From the NCBI RefSeq assembly GCF_030705415.1, contig NZ_JAUZED010000002.1, forward strand, positions 1 through 64,000: 64,000 nucleotides of DNA, in the 5' to 3' direction. This DNA is from Curtobacterium sp. A7_M15 (GTDB taxonomy: Bacteria > Actinomycetota > Actinomycetes > Actinomycetales > Microbacteriaceae). Below, piece after piece: positions 9,482 to 18,207 of this stretch. Numbering within the stretch: position 1 is the stretch's first letter; each line of letters opens with the position of its first letter. Made by a program: the position numbers and the translations under genes. Under the pieces are notes generated by a model, which saw nothing but the letters and a program-made list of their open reading frames with translations, ran no database searches and was not told where the DNA came from.

Positions 9482-10489
9482 GTGATCCCGTTCGAGCGTG
9501 CCACGGAGACGTACCTGCGGCACATCGCGATCGAGCGGGGGCTCTCGCAGCACACGCTCTCGGCCTATCGGCGGGACCTGCTGACGTTCGCGTCGTGGCT
9601 CGCGACCGCGCCGGTCGTCGAGTCGGACGGCGCCGACCGCGCGGGGGGATCGGCGGTGCTCGATGACGTCGGGAGGATCGCGCGCGCGGACCTCGCGGGG
9701 TTCGTGGAGCACCTCGCGACCCGGCCGTCCGGTCCGCTCGCGCCGAGGTCGGTGGCACGCATGCTCAGCTCCGTGCGGTCGTTCACCGCGTTCGCCGCCG
9801 GAGAGGGGTGGTTGCAGCTCGACCCCGGCGCCTCCGTGCGGCCGCCGAAGGCTCCGATGCGGCTGCCGAAGGCGATCTCCGTGCACGACATGGAGCGGTT
9901 GCTGGCGGCGGCTGCTCCGTCCGACGCCGCTGACGACCTGGCCGGACTGCGGGACCGTGCGCTGCTCGAACTGCTCTACGCCACGGGTGCGCGCATCTCA
10001 GAGGCGGTCGGGTTGTCGGTGGACGACGTGACCACGCTCGCGGACGACTCCGCTCCGGAGGCCGACGGGCTCTCGGTCGTCAAGGTCACGGGCAAGGGCA
10101 ACAAGCAGCGTGTGGTGCCGCTCGGCAGCTTCGCGCGGGCGGCGATCGACGCCTACCTCGTGCGGGCGCGGCCGGTGTTCGCGGCGCGGGGAGCGTCGAC
10201 GCCGGTGCTGTTCCTCGGGGCCCGCGGGGCGCGACTGTCGCGGCAGAGTGCGTGGCTCGTGATCCAGGCGGCAGCGGCCCGTGCGGAACTGTCCGAGCAC
10301 GTGTCGCCGCACACGTTCCGGCACTCGTTCGCGACGCACCTGCTCGAGGGGGGAGCGGACGTGCGTGTCGTGCAGGAGCTGCTCGGGCACGCGAGCGTGG
10401 CGACGACGCAGATCTACACGATGGTGACGGCGGACATGCTGCGGGACGTGTACCAGACGGCGCACCCGCGGGCGCGGCGCGCTTCCTGA
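9482..10489 (+). CDS. xerD: Tyrosine recombinase XerD
   Basis: 335 residues. An N-terminal SAM-like core-binding domain ([29 protein letters not shown]) carries an insertion around residues 40-80 ([17 protein letters not shown]), so the protein is about 30 residues longer than the usual 300. The catalytic set is complete: Arg171 (TGARISE), His277 and Arg280 ([15 protein letters not shown]), His303 (LLGHASV) and Tyr312 (TTQIYT). It resolves chromosome dimers at dif with XerC. A TAGCCT hexamer overlapping the Nudix stop lies 6 bases before the GTG, so it may have its own leaderless promoter. The 150 bases after it are GC-only low complexity with GGGAGC repeats. Confidence 0.95.
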   Translation: MIPFERATETYLRHIAIERGLSQHTLSAYRRDLLTFASWLATAPVVESDGADRAGGSAVLDDVGRIARADLAGFVEHLATRPSGPLAPRSVARMLSSVRSFTAFAAGEGWLQLDPGASVRPPKAPMRLPKAISVHDMERLLAAAAPSDAADDLAGLRDRALLELLYATGARISEAVGLSVDDVTTLADDSAPEADGLSVVKVTGKGNKQRVVPLGSFARAAIDAYLVRARPVFAARGASTPVLFLGARGARLSRQSAWLVIQAAAARAELSEHVSPHTFRHSFATHLLEGGADVRVVQELLGHASVATTQIYTMVTADMLRDVYQTAHPRARRAS

Positions 10490-10643
10490 GCCTGGCGCAG
10501 GGCGCGGGCGCGGGAGCGGGAGCGGGAGCGCGGCGCCGGGGCGCGTTCAGTGAGCAGAAGTGGTCGGATCGCCGCCGTGGACCCGACCCTCACTCGGGGC
10601 GGACGGAACGCACACGCAGGCGCGGCGGGAGCGCGGGCAGGCG

Positions 10644-11090
10644 TCAGAACACGTGGAACTGCGCGGACGCCGCCACGGCAGCCGTCGCCACCGCGACGAC
10701 CAGGGCGCTCGCCGAAGCACTCCGCGCCAGCACGCGCCAGCCTCCGGTCGCGCCGGGCCGCACGACGCCGAGCAAGCCCGCGACGATCGCGGCCGCGCTG
10801 ACGCCGCCCCACGGGTTCACGACCACCGAGGCCACGGCGAGCACCACCGCCAGCGTCGAGAACGCACTGAACCGGTGGACGCCGGAGCCTCCGGACGCCC
10901 ACGAGCGGGTCCGGATCGCCGCCGACTGCACCGAGAAGGACGGACCGACGGGTGCCACCACCACGGGGACCATCGGCTCGATCCGGCTCGGCAACACTCG
11001 CGTCGCCGCGCCCCACGCGCTCCCGTCCCACCAGCGCAGGCGGCTCGCGTCCTGCGGGTCGGGGAACCAGCCGGCGGCCGGCAGTGTCAC
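10644..11090 (-). CDS. DUF2510 domain membrane protein
   Basis: 148 residues from GTG preceded by GAGGAG. The N-terminus is the short DUF2510 module (LPAAGWFPDPQDASRLRWWDGSAWG), a Trp-rich motif widespread in actinobacteria. A linker and two hydrophobic segments follow (about residues 80-105, FSTLAVVLAVASVVVNPWG and AAIVAGLLGVV; and about 120-145, SASASALVVAVATAAVAASAQ). Predicted cytoplasmic N-terminal motif with a membrane anchor; function unknown. A longer open frame upstream is an artefact of GC-rich sequence. Confidence 0.8.
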   Translation of the reverse strand: MTLPAAGWFPDPQDASRLRWWDGSAWGAATRVLPSRIEPMVPVVVAPVGPSFSVQSAAIRTRSWASGGSGVHRFSAFSTLAVVLAVASVVVNPWGGVSAAAIVAGLLGVVRPGATGGWRVLARSASASALVVAVATAAVAASAQFHVF

Positions 11091-11188
11091 GGGGTGCTCC
11101 TCGGGGTGCGGGGGAAGGTGCACCCCGAACGCTACGGGAGCGCGGGGACCGGTCACAGTCCCAGCCCGGGTGTCGGCAGGAAGGAGGA

Positions 11189-12220
11189 CTACGCCGGGAC
11201 GGGCGCCGCGTCCACCTCGCGCATGACGTCCTTCACCGACGCGAGCAGCCGGGCGTTGAAGTCGACACCGAGCTGGTTCGGCACCGTCACGAGCACGGTG
11301 TCGGCAGCCCGAACGGCCCGGTCGGCTGCGAGCTCGGCCACGAGGTCCTCGGGCGTCCCGATGTAGGACCGGCCGAACCGTGCGAGCCCACCGTCGAGGT
11401 GCCCGACCTGGTCCTGCCCCTCGACCTGCGCGCGGACGCCGAAGTAGTGCCGCGACTCGTCGTCGATGATCGGGATGATGCTCCGGGACACCGACACCCG
11501 AGGGGTCCGCTCCCAGCCAGACTCGGCCCACACCCGCCGGAAGCGCTCGATCTGCTCGGCCTGCAGCTCGTCGAACGGCACGCCGGTGTCCTCGGTGAGC
11601 AGGGTCGAGGACATGAGGTTCATGCCCTGCTCGGCCGTCCACTCCGCGGTGGCGCGGGTGCCGGCACCCCACCAGATGCGCTCGCCGAGCGAGTCGGAGA
11701 GCGGGAAGACCGGCAGCGACCCGACCGAGCCGGTCATCTGCGGGTTCGCGTTCGCCATCGGTTCGCCGGCGATGGCCCGGCGGAACACCGAGGTGTGCGC
11801 CCGCGCCATCTCGCCGCCGTTCTCGTCGGAGGCGTCCGGCACGTAGCCGAACTGCTGGTAACCGGCGAGGGCGGTCTCGGGTGATCCCCGCGAGACGCCG
11901 AGCTGCAGTCGACCACCGGAGATGAGGTCGGTCGCTGCCGCCTCCTCCGCCATGTACAGCGGGTTCTCGTAGCGCATGTCGATGACGCCGGTGCCGATCT
12001 CGATCCGGCTGGTCCTCGCGGCGATCGCGGAGAGCAACGGGAAGGGCGCCGCCTGCTGGGGTGCGAAGTGGTGGACGCGGAAGTACGCGCCGTCGACGCC
12101 CGCCTCCTCGGCGGCGACCGCGAGGTCGATCGCCTGCACGAGGGCTTCGCGGCCGCTGCGCACCTTCGACCCCGGCACGTCGCGCCAGTGTCCGAACGAC
12201 AGGAACCCGATCTTCGTCAT
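11189..12220 (-). CDS. LLM-class flavin-dependent oxidoreductase
   Basis: 343 residues with a bacterial luciferase-like (TIM barrel, FMN-dependent) fold: N-terminal MTKIGFLSFGHW, FRVHHFAPQQAAPFPLLSAIAARTSRIEIGTGVIDMRYENPLYMAEEAA, SGGRLQLGVSRGSPE, and the C-terminal FGRSYIGTPEDLVAEL. Such enzymes are flavin-dependent monooxygenases or oxidoreductases of unknown substrate. A distant paralogue lies at 22395-23411. It is divergent from the DksA-like gene at 12277. Confidence 0.9.
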   Translation of the reverse strand: MTKIGFLSFGHWRDVPGSKVRSGREALVQAIDLAVAAEEAGVDGAYFRVHHFAPQQAAPFPLLSAIAARTSRIEIGTGVIDMRYENPLYMAEEAAATDLISGGRLQLGVSRGSPETALAGYQQFGYVPDASDENGGEMARAHTSVFRRAIAGEPMANANPQMTGSVGSLPVFPLSDSLGERIWWGAGTRATAEWTAEQGMNLMSSTLLTEDTGVPFDELQAEQIERFRRVWAESGWERTPRVSVSRSIIPIIDDESRHYFGVRAQVEGQDQVGHLDGGLARFGRSYIGTPEDLVAELAADRAVRAADTVLVTVPNQLGVDFNARLLASVKDVMREVDAAPVPA

Positions 12221-12276
12221 GTCGATGCGAACGCATCCGCCGGCACGGGCATTCCGAGCCGACTACGGTGTCCGGC

Positions 12277-12609
12277 ATGGACGACCCCCGGCAGGCACTG
12301 GTCGCGGAGCGGGCGCGCAACGAGCGGCTCCTCGCGGACGTCGAGCGGAGCATGCGGGACGTCAGTGACGCTCGGCAGGACGCCAACTCCGACGACGAGC
12401 ACGACCCCGAGGGTGCGACCCTCGCGTGGGAGCGCGGCTCGCTCGGCGCCGTGCGGGACGACGCCCGCGAGCGGATCCGGTTGGTGGACGCCGCGCTCGC
12501 GCGGCTCGACGCCGGGACCTACGGCCGCTGCGCCGTGGGCGGGGAGCCGATCCCGGAGGCGCGTCTCGCCGCCGTCCCGTGGGCCGCGACGTGCGTGGCG
12601 CACGCGTGA
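12277..12609 (+). CDS. DksA/TraR-family zinc-finger-like protein with degenerate finger
   Basis: 110 residues. An N-terminal helical coiled-coil segment (ALVAERARNERLLADVERSMRDVSDARQ), then the conserved LAWERGSLGAVRDDARERIRLVDAALARLDAGTYGRC. The C-terminal finger reads CAVGGEPIPEARL...TCVAHA. The family motif is CxxCG...CxxC; here the second Cys is Gly and the fourth is His, so only two of four cysteine ligands remain. A TACGGT hexamer sits 7 bases before the ATG, pointing to a leaderless transcript. It may bind RNA polymerase's secondary channel like DksA, but that is inference. Confidence 0.85.
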   Translation: MDDPRQALVAERARNERLLADVERSMRDVSDARQDANSDDEHDPEGATLAWERGSLGAVRDDARERIRLVDAALARLDAGTYGRCAVGGEPIPEARLAAVPWAATCVAHA

Positions 12610-12633
12610 CGCGCCTCCTGGCACTCACCGTCT

Positions 12634-12673
12634 GACGGGAGGCGCGGGTCGGCCCCGCCACGCGTCTCCCGTC
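12634..12673. repeat. Interspersed palindrome, copy 2 (compound)
   Basis: Arms GACGGGAGGCGCG and CGCGTCTCCCGTC (12 of 13 pairs). An extra half element, GCGCCTCC at 12611-12618, can pair alternatively with GGAGGCGC at 12638-12645, so two mutually exclusive hairpins are possible. It sits between the DksA-like gene and the next co-directional gene. Confidence 0.7.
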
Positions 12674-12742
12674 GTCCGGGACGCACCGCACGCCCACCGC
12701 GCGCGCCGCGGTTTCCCAGCCGCGCGCCCTACATTGCGGCAC

Positions 12743-13186
12743 ATGGAAGGCGACCCGAACGACCGGACCGACGCGGTCGAACGCGCCGAGACGCCGCACC
12801 GGCGGTTCCAGTGGTTCCACGATCTCCGCGCCTGGATCCACGCGCGTCCGCACCTGCACCTCTTCTACAAGGTGCTCGTCGGGATCGTCGGCGGACTCGT
12901 CGTCGTGATCGGGCTGATCCTCGTGCCGCTGCCCGGGCCGGGGTGGCTGGTGGTGTTCATCGGGTTGACGATCCTCGCGAGCGAGTTCCACTTCTTCCAC
13001 CGGATCATCACGTGGCTCCGCGCCCAGCTGCACCGCTTCTGGGACTGGGCGAAGGCACACGGGCCGCAGTGGCTCCGGAACGCCGCAGACCGCGGCAAGG
13101 CGGACGTCGACGCGGCGCACACCGGTGCCGCGCGGACGGTCGGGGTGCGCCGGCGCGGCGCGAAGCGGGCACGTCCCGGGCACTGA
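12743..13186 (+). CDS. TIGR02611-family membrane protein (PGPGW motif)
   Basis: 147 residues. The N-terminal cytoplasmic part is followed by two hydrophobic segments around the signature ILVPLPGPGWLVVFIGLTILASEF (about residues 50-85), diagnostic of TIGR02611/PGPGW proteins. An amphipathic region (ITWLRAQLHRFWDWAKAHGPQWLR) and a basic tail follow. The role is unknown. TACATT ends 7 bases before the ATG with no ribosome site, which fixes this start and implies a leaderless mRNA. Confidence 0.88.
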   Translation: MEGDPNDRTDAVERAETPHRRFQWFHDLRAWIHARPHLHLFYKVLVGIVGGLVVVIGLILVPLPGPGWLVVFIGLTILASEFHFFHRIITWLRAQLHRFWDWAKAHGPQWLRNAADRGKADVDAAHTGAARTVGVRRRGAKRARPGH

Positions 13187-13216
13187 CGCACCGGGCGCGG
13201 GCCCCGCGGACCCGTG

Positions 13217-14473
13217 CTACTCGGCGGACGCCACCCGGACCGAGCCGGTGCAGGTGCGCTCGAGCACCTCGGCGGCCTGCTCCTCGACGGCGGCGGCGTC
13301 ACGCGACACGAGCTGCAGCACGAGGGCGACGACCGCCGCGAGGACGATGAACGCGCCGTACCCGGCGATGACCGGCACGAGGCCGACGGTCGGTTCGAGC
13401 AGTCCGCCCACCACGGCCGGCACGCCGAACGCCAGGTAGCTCACGACGTAGATCGTGGAGAGCAGGCCCGCACGGTGCGTCGGCGCGGCCGTGGCCAGGA
13501 GCATCCGGAGCGGTGCCTGGAACCCGGCGCCGAAGCCGACCCCGGCGATCGCACTGCCGACGACGAGCCCCGGCAGGGAGTGCGCCATCACGAACGCCAC
13601 CGTGACGATCGGGCCGAGCACGAGGGCGACGAGGCCGATCATGACCGCGCGACGGGCGTCCGTCCGCTGCGTCGCGAGGCCGGTCAGCGCGCCGACCCCG
13701 GTGACGACGGCGATGAGTGCACCGGCTGCGAAGTGGTTCGTGATGCCGAAGACCGCGCCGAGCGCCGAGGGGACGAGGGACAGGAACATCCCGCCGAGGG
13801 CCCAGCTCGCGATGAGCGATCCGGCGACGCTGCGGAACAGGCGGCGCGAGGACCGGGGCACGCTGATGCGGGGGACGAGCGAGCGGAGGGCGCCCGGGCG
13901 GGGCGTGACCCGCTCCGGGACGACGACGAGCGCGATCACCATGAGGACGAGCAGCGCACCGAAGACGACGTACACCAGCTGTTCGGGCGCGGGGCCCCAC
14001 TGCACGAGCGCGCCGCTCGACATGGCCCCGGTCGCGAGGGCGATCGGCGGGATGACGCCGTTCAGGACCCCGGCCAGGTTCGGGAAGCGCTCGAGGGAGT
14101 TGTCGATGAGCGCCGCTCCGAGGGCGCCGATGAGCAGCCCGACGGAGACGCCCTGCACGATGCGGTCCACGATGAGCGCGCCCACGCCGTCGGCGACCGC
14201 GAAGAGCCCGAGCGACAGGGCGACGCCGAGCCCGCCGACGACGAGCACCGGCTTGCGCCCGACGTGGTCGGACAGGCGCCCGGCGACGAGCAGGCTGGCC
14301 AGGAGGCCGGCGACGTAGATGGCGAACACCCCGGTGAGCATGAGCGGGGTGAGGTGCCACTCGGCGGCGTACACGGGGTAGATGGGCGAGGGGACCGCCG
14401 ACGAGGCGACGGACACGAGGAGCATCGCCGCGAGGATCCAGAACCCCGCGACCGACCGAGCTGACTGCGCCAT
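13217..14473 (-). CDS. MFS transporter, probable drug/metabolite exporter
   Basis: 418 residues with about 12 hydrophobic segments. The motif-A loop GRLSDHVGRKPVLVVGG after TM2 and the N-terminal VASSAVPSPIYPVYAAEW are typical of drug:H+ antiporter-like MFS proteins. GGAAGG precedes the ATG. It is divergent from the ArsR-type regulator at 14571; two palindromes sit over its promoter (-35 TTGCGT at 14528-14533 and -10 TACGAA at 14505-14510 on the minus strand, 17-base spacer), so it is probably repressed by that neighbour. The inducer and substrate are unknown. Confidence 0.88.
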   Translation of the reverse strand: MAQSARSVAGFWILAAMLLVSVASSAVPSPIYPVYAAEWHLTPLMLTGVFAIYVAGLLASLLVAGRLSDHVGRKPVLVVGGLGVALSLGLFAVADGVGALIVDRIVQGVSVGLLIGALGAALIDNSLERFPNLAGVLNGVIPPIALATGAMSSGALVQWGPAPEQLVYVVFGALLVLMVIALVVVPERVTPRPGALRSLVPRISVPRSSRRLFRSVAGSLIASWALGGMFLSLVPSALGAVFGITNHFAAGALIAVVTGVGALTGLATQRTDARRAVMIGLVALVLGPIVTVAFVMAHSLPGLVVGSAIAGVGFGAGFQAPLRMLLATAAPTHRAGLLSTIYVVSYLAFGVPAVVGGLLEPTVGLVPVIAGYGAFIVLAAVVALVLQLVSRDAAAVEEQAAEVLERTCTGSVRVASAE

Positions 14474-14493
14474 GAGCGCCCCTTCCGAATCAA

Positions 14494-14540
14494 GTACGAA
14501 TGCATTCGTACAGCACCCGGCTGTACGACGCAAGTCGTAC
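14494..14540. promoter_or_regulatory. Two palindromic operators between MFS exporter and ArsR-type regulator
   Basis: GTACGAATGCATTCGTAC (14494-14511) is a perfect 18-bp palindrome. GTACGACGCAAGTCGTAC (14523-14540) has perfect 7-bp arms. The two share the GTACGA half site and their centres are 29 bp apart, close to three helical turns. The first covers the exporter -10, the second its -35 and also the -35 zone of the regulator (whose -10 is TAGCGT at 14558-14563). One repressor dimer pair could therefore silence both directions. Confidence 0.8.
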
Positions 14541-14570
14541 TGTGAGCACAACGGTGGTAGCGTCCCGTCC

Positions 14571-14945
14571 ATGCCCGCGACCGTGGATGCTCCCGAACAC
14601 CTGCCGCAGCCGTCCGTGGCCGAGATGGACCTGCCGGTCGTCATGGACGCCCTGAGCGACCCGATCCGGCTCGCGATCCTGCACCGCTACCTCGTCGACG
14701 CGGCCGGCGGCATCCGCAGCTGCGGGTGGGTCGGCATCGACCGGCCGAAGTCCACGCTGACCCACCACTTCCGCGTCCTGCGCGAGGCCGGGCTCCTCGA
14801 ACAGCACCAGGAGGGGCTCACCCGGTCGAGCCGCGTCCGCATCGAGGACGTCGAACAGCGGTTCCCCGGGCTCCTCGACCTCGTGTTCGCGTGGGAGGTC
14901 CCCGCGGCCCTCATGCGGGCCGACCTCGCTGACGGAGCCGCGTGA
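14571..14945 (+). CDS. ArsR/winged-helix transcriptional regulator
   Basis: 124 residues. An HTH core VMDALSDPIRLAILHRYLVD...KSTLTHHFRVLREAGLLEQHQEGLTR is the standard ArsR winged helix (recognition helix KSTLTHHFRVLREAG). No metal-binding ELCVCD-type motif is present, so it is more likely a small-molecule or redox sensor. A cysteine occurs in RSCGWVG. It starts 7 bases after TAGCGT (leaderless) and overlaps the methyltransferase start by 4 bases (GTGA). It is likely the repressor of the divergent exporter and of its own operon. Confidence 0.88.
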   Translation: MPATVDAPEHLPQPSVAEMDLPVVMDALSDPIRLAILHRYLVDAAGGIRSCGWVGIDRPKSTLTHHFRVLREAGLLEQHQEGLTRSSRVRIEDVEQRFPGLLDLVFAWEVPAALMRADLADGAA

Positions 14946-16513
14946 GCGCCGACGCCGTGCACGCACTCCCGACGATCGTCGCGGACGCCACCGTCGCCGA
15001 CGCGCTGCGCCGTGACCTGACCGACGCCGGCTTCACGGTCGAGCGGGTCGACGCACTGTGGGGTGCCGAGGCCGCAGCGTCGCTGCACCGGGGCTCGCGC
15101 GTCGCAGCGCTCCGGGCACTCGCAGCGCGCGGCACGACCCCGCTGAGCACCCTCGCGACGCTCTTCGTGCTGGGGCTCCCGGTGCCGCGCGCCGACGCCG
15201 AGGCCGCGTTCCCGGCCGCGAGCATCACCGCCGTCGCGGCAGCGGGACTCGTCCACATCGACGCCGACTCCGTCACGCCGACCGTCGACCTCCGTCCCTA
15301 CGCCTTCGTCGACGACCTCGGCGCCGGCAGCTGGTGGATCGTCTCCGACCTCGGTGAACTGGCGCTCGGCACCGCCCTCGGCGAGGAGCACGTCCTCGGC
15401 ATCGGCGGTGCCACCACGACGCTGTCCGGCCTGCAGGTCCCCGTGCCCGTTGGTCGGGTGCTCGACCTCGGCACGGGCTGCGGCATCCAGGCGATGCACG
15501 CCCGACGTTTCGCCGACGAGGTCGTCGCCACCGACATCTCGCGCCGCGCGCTCGAGATCGCCCGGTTCAACGCGCAGCTCAACGGCATCGACGGCATCGA
15601 GTTCCGCCTCGGTTCGCTGTTCGAGCCGGTCGCGGGGGAGCGCTTCGACCGCATCGTCTCGAACCCGCCGTTCGTCATCACGCCCCGCAGCGAGGGCGTC
15701 CCCGCGTACGAGTACCGCGACGGCGGCATGGTGGGCGACGCGCTCGTGGAGACCGTCCTGACCGGTCTCGGGGACCACCTCGAACCCGGCGGGACCGCGC
15801 AGCTGCTCGGCAACTGGGAGTACCACTGGGGCACGGACGGGCTCGATCGCGTGCGGTCCTGGTTCGAGCGCGCCGACGCCGACGGTCCCGGGCTCGACGC
15901 GTGGGTCGTCGAGCGGGAGCGGCAGGACCCCACCGCCTACGCCGAGACGTGGATCCGGGACGGCGGGACGAAGCCCGGCACGGCGGAGTTCGACCGCCTG
16001 GTCGGCGCCTGGCTCGACGACTTCGCGGACCGTCGGGTGACCGGCGTCGGCTTCGGGTACGTCGTGGTCCGGAAGCCGGAGGCGGGAGGCGCGGCGCACC
16101 TCCGCCGCTTCGAGCGCGTCCCCGAGACGCTCGGCTCCAACCCCGCGGGGCTCGGCGCGACCGTCGCGCGGGTCCTCGACGCGGCCGCGTGGCTCGCCGC
16201 GCACGACGACGTCGCGCTCGCGGCCGCCCACCTCGCGGTGGCCGGCGACGTCACCGAGGAGCGGTACTACTGGCCGGGCAACGACGACCCCACCGTGATG
16301 ACGCTCGTGCAGGGCGGTGGGCTCGGCCGTCGCGTGGACGCGGACACCGCGCTCGCCGCGTTCGTCGGGGCGTGCGACGGGGAACTGTCGGTGGCCGCGA
16401 TCGTCGGCGCCCTCGCGCAGATCACCGGGGTGGACGAGCAGGCGCTCGCCGCCGACCTGCTGCCGGCGGCGCGCGACCTGGTGCTCGACGGCCTGCTCGT
16501 CCCGGCCGCCTGA
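14942..16513 (+). CDS. HemK-like class-I SAM methyltransferase
   Basis: 523 residues. The N-terminal third is an alpha-helical domain of unknown fold. The methyltransferase small domain follows: motif I VLDLGTGCGIQA (Leu174-Gly179) and the NPPF catalytic tetrapeptide (Asn241-Phe244), which in HemK/PrmC and N6-adenine or guanine methyltransferases positions an amide or amino nitrogen. The C-terminal 200 residues (YYWPGNDDPTVMTLVQGGGLGR...) form an actinobacteria-type extension. The substrate is not predictable: a protein glutamine, rRNA base or small molecule are all possible. It is translationally coupled to the ArsR regulator. Confidence 0.87.
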   Translation: MSADAVHALPTIVADATVADALRRDLTDAGFTVERVDALWGAEAAASLHRGSRVAALRALAARGTTPLSTLATLFVLGLPVPRADAEAAFPAASITAVAAAGLVHIDADSVTPTVDLRPYAFVDDLGAGSWWIVSDLGELALGTALGEEHVLGIGGATTTLSGLQVPVPVGRVLDLGTGCGIQAMHARRFADEVVATDISRRALEIARFNAQLNGIDGIEFRLGSLFEPVAGERFDRIVSNPPFVITPRSEGVPAYEYRDGGMVGDALVETVLTGLGDHLEPGGTAQLLGNWEYHWGTDGLDRVRSWFERADADGPGLDAWVVERERQDPTAYAETWIRDGGTKPGTAEFDRLVGAWLDDFADRRVTGVGFGYVVVRKPEAGGAAHLRRFERVPETLGSNPAGLGATVARVLDAAAWLAAHDDVALAAAHLAVAGDVTEERYYWPGNDDPTVMTLVQGGGLGRRVDADTALAAFVGACDGELSVAAIVGALAQITGVDEQALAADLLPAARDLVLDGLLVPAA

Positions 16514-16516
16514 TCC

Positions 16517-17380
16517 TCAGGCGCGGTGGTCGCGCCAGCTGTGTTCGGGGGCGTAGCCCAGCAGCTCGCGGGCCTTCTCCGACGAGAGCAGCGAGCTGAC
16601 GCCGTCGATGTCCGCGCGACGCTCGATGTCCGGGACGTACCGCTCGACGAGCTCGATCGTCGGGGTGTCCATGACGGTGTCCGGGCTGGCGATCACGAAC
16701 GCCTCGAACCCGGTGAGCTCGGCCTCGAGGGCCTTGCGCACGGCCTGGGCGCCGTCACGGGAGTCGATGTACGACCAGAGGTTGAACGTCTTCGCCTCGG
16801 GGTCCGCGTCCCACGGGAACGACGGGTAGTCGGTCTCGTCCATCACGTTCGAGAAGCGCAGACCGATCATCTTCAGCTCCGGGTCCCACCGGGTGAAGTG
16901 GCGGGCCATCTCCTCCTCCACCGCCTTGCCGAGCGAGTACGACGACTGCGGGCGGACCGCGAACTCCTCGTCGACGGGCAGGTACGGCGGGTGGTGCTCG
17001 CCCATCGGGATGCCGAGCAATGTCTCGCTCGACGCCCAGACGACGTTCCTGATCTTCGCGGCGCGTGCGGCGTGGAAGACGTTGATGGACGACGTCACGT
17101 TGTTGGTGATGAGCGCGACGTCCGGCACCTGCCCGGGAGCCGGGACCGCGGCGAGGTGCACCACGGCGTCGACGTGGTCGTACCGGTCGTCGATGCCGAG
17201 CAGGACGTTCAGCACCTGGCCGTGGTCGGTGAGGTCGGTGCGGACGAACTGCACCCGTTCGGGCTTGTCGGGAGAGGGCACCCGGTCGATCACGACCACG
17301 TCGTACCCGTGCTCGTCGAGGTCGCGGACCACCGCTCGCCCGAGCTTGCCGCTGCCGCCGGTCACCACTACACGCGTCAT
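16517..17380 (-). CDS. NAD(P)-dependent sugar epimerase/dehydratase family protein
   Basis: 287 residues, extended SDR fold. The N-terminal VVVTGGSGKLGRAVVRDL binds NAD(P); VVHLAAVPAPG and the catalytic Ser-Tyr-Lys set (ASSETLLG, SSYSLGKAVEEE) are intact. Closest in type to uronate dehydrogenase and UDP-sugar epimerase-like proteins. The start ATG has a GGAG site; a longer frame upstream lacks one. Convergent with the methyltransferase, with only 3 bases between stops. The substrate is unknown. Confidence 0.88.
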   Translation of the reverse strand: MTRVVVTGGSGKLGRAVVRDLDEHGYDVVVIDRVPSPDKPERVQFVRTDLTDHGQVLNVLLGIDDRYDHVDAVVHLAAVPAPGQVPDVALITNNVTSSINVFHAARAAKIRNVVWASSETLLGIPMGEHHPPYLPVDEEFAVRPQSSYSLGKAVEEEMARHFTRWDPELKMIGLRFSNVMDETDYPSFPWDADPEAKTFNLWSYIDSRDGAQAVRKALEAELTGFEAFVIASPDTVMDTPTIELVERYVPDIERRADIDGVSSLLSSEKARELLGYAPEHSWRDHRA

Positions 17381-17483
17381 CGCGTCACTCCACATCGTCG
17401 TCGGTCCGCCCTCGCGGGCTGACTCCATCCTGCCCGGTGTGCGCTGACCCGGCCAGGCCCTGCCCGTACCCCGCTCAGGCGGG

Positions 17484-18074
17484 TCAGGCGGTGGGGGCGA
17501 CCTGGGCGATCGCGAGCCGCACGACGAGCTCGACGTGCTCCGCCATGTCCCGCGAGGGGTCGAACAGCCACTGGATCTGCATGCCGTCGGACACCGCGAG
17601 CAGCACGCTCGTCAGCTCCTCGACGTCGACGTCGACGCGGAGGCGTCCGTCCTCCTGCATGGCGCGGAAGTCGGACGACAGGTCGCGGCGGCTCCGCTCG
17701 TAGCGCTCGCGGAAGTACTCGTGCGCCGGGTGCTCCGGGTCGGTGGCGGCCGCGGCGGACAGGTTGACGAACATCTGCACGAGCCCGGGGACCTCGGCGT
17801 TGTGCCGCACGATCGCGGCGAGCAGCGCTGCCGGGTCCGGTGCGTTCCAGTCGTGCTGCAGGTCGATCTCGTCGCGGCGACGCAGGATCTCGACCCAGAG
17901 TTCGTCCTTCGAGTCGAAGTAGTGCAGCAACCCCGCCTGCGTCAGCCCGACGGCGTCGGCGATGTCCTTGATGCTCGTGCGACGGAAGCCCTGCGACGCG
18001 ACGAGGTCGAGCGCGGTCGTGAGGATCTCCTCACGCTTCGCGATGCCCTTCGCGTACGAACCCCGTCGTGCCAT
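17484..18074 (-). CDS. TetR-family transcriptional regulator
   Basis: 196 residues. An N-terminal TetR HTH: AKREEILTTALDLVASQGFRRTSIKDIADAVGLTQAGLLHYFDSKDELW (about residues 12-60). The remaining helical domain resembles TetR_C members found beside sugar transporter genes. It starts 6 bases after TACAGT on its strand, so probably leaderless. Divergent from the MFS-GH3 pair; a palindrome in the shared gap (18110-18124) is its likely operator. Confidence 0.92.
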   Translation of the reverse strand: MARRGSYAKGIAKREEILTTALDLVASQGFRRTSIKDIADAVGLTQAGLLHYFDSKDELWVEILRRRDEIDLQHDWNAPDPAALLAAIVRHNAEVPGLVQMFVNLSAAAATDPEHPAHEYFRERYERSRRDLSSDFRAMQEDGRLRVDVDVEELTSVLLAVSDGMQIQWLFDPSRDMAEHVELVVRLAIAQVAPTA

Positions 18075-18109
18075 GGCAGGACTGTACCGCTCCCGATGAC
18101 TCCGCAAGA

Positions 18110-18124
18110 AACCTAGCGCAGGTT
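18110..18124. promoter_or_regulatory. Candidate TetR operator in the TetR/MFS gap
   Basis: AACCT-AGCGC-AGGTT, a perfect 5-bp-arm palindrome, within a looser symmetry AAACCT...AGGTTGGTTT. It lies between the TetR -10 (18081-18086, minus) and a TACGAT -10 for the MFS gene (18136-18141, plus), where a repressor would block both. Confidence 0.6.
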
Positions 18125-18207
18125 GGTTTTCCTGGTACGATGGCACGAGCCGCCGACGAAGGCGTGCGAGTCGCCGATGACGGCGGCGCACCCGAGAAGA
18201 GGTTGCA

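Noticed and set aside
9482-10489. Island integrase
   Set aside because: The full catalytic set and location downstream of recN-pyrG-Nudix identify the housekeeping XerD.
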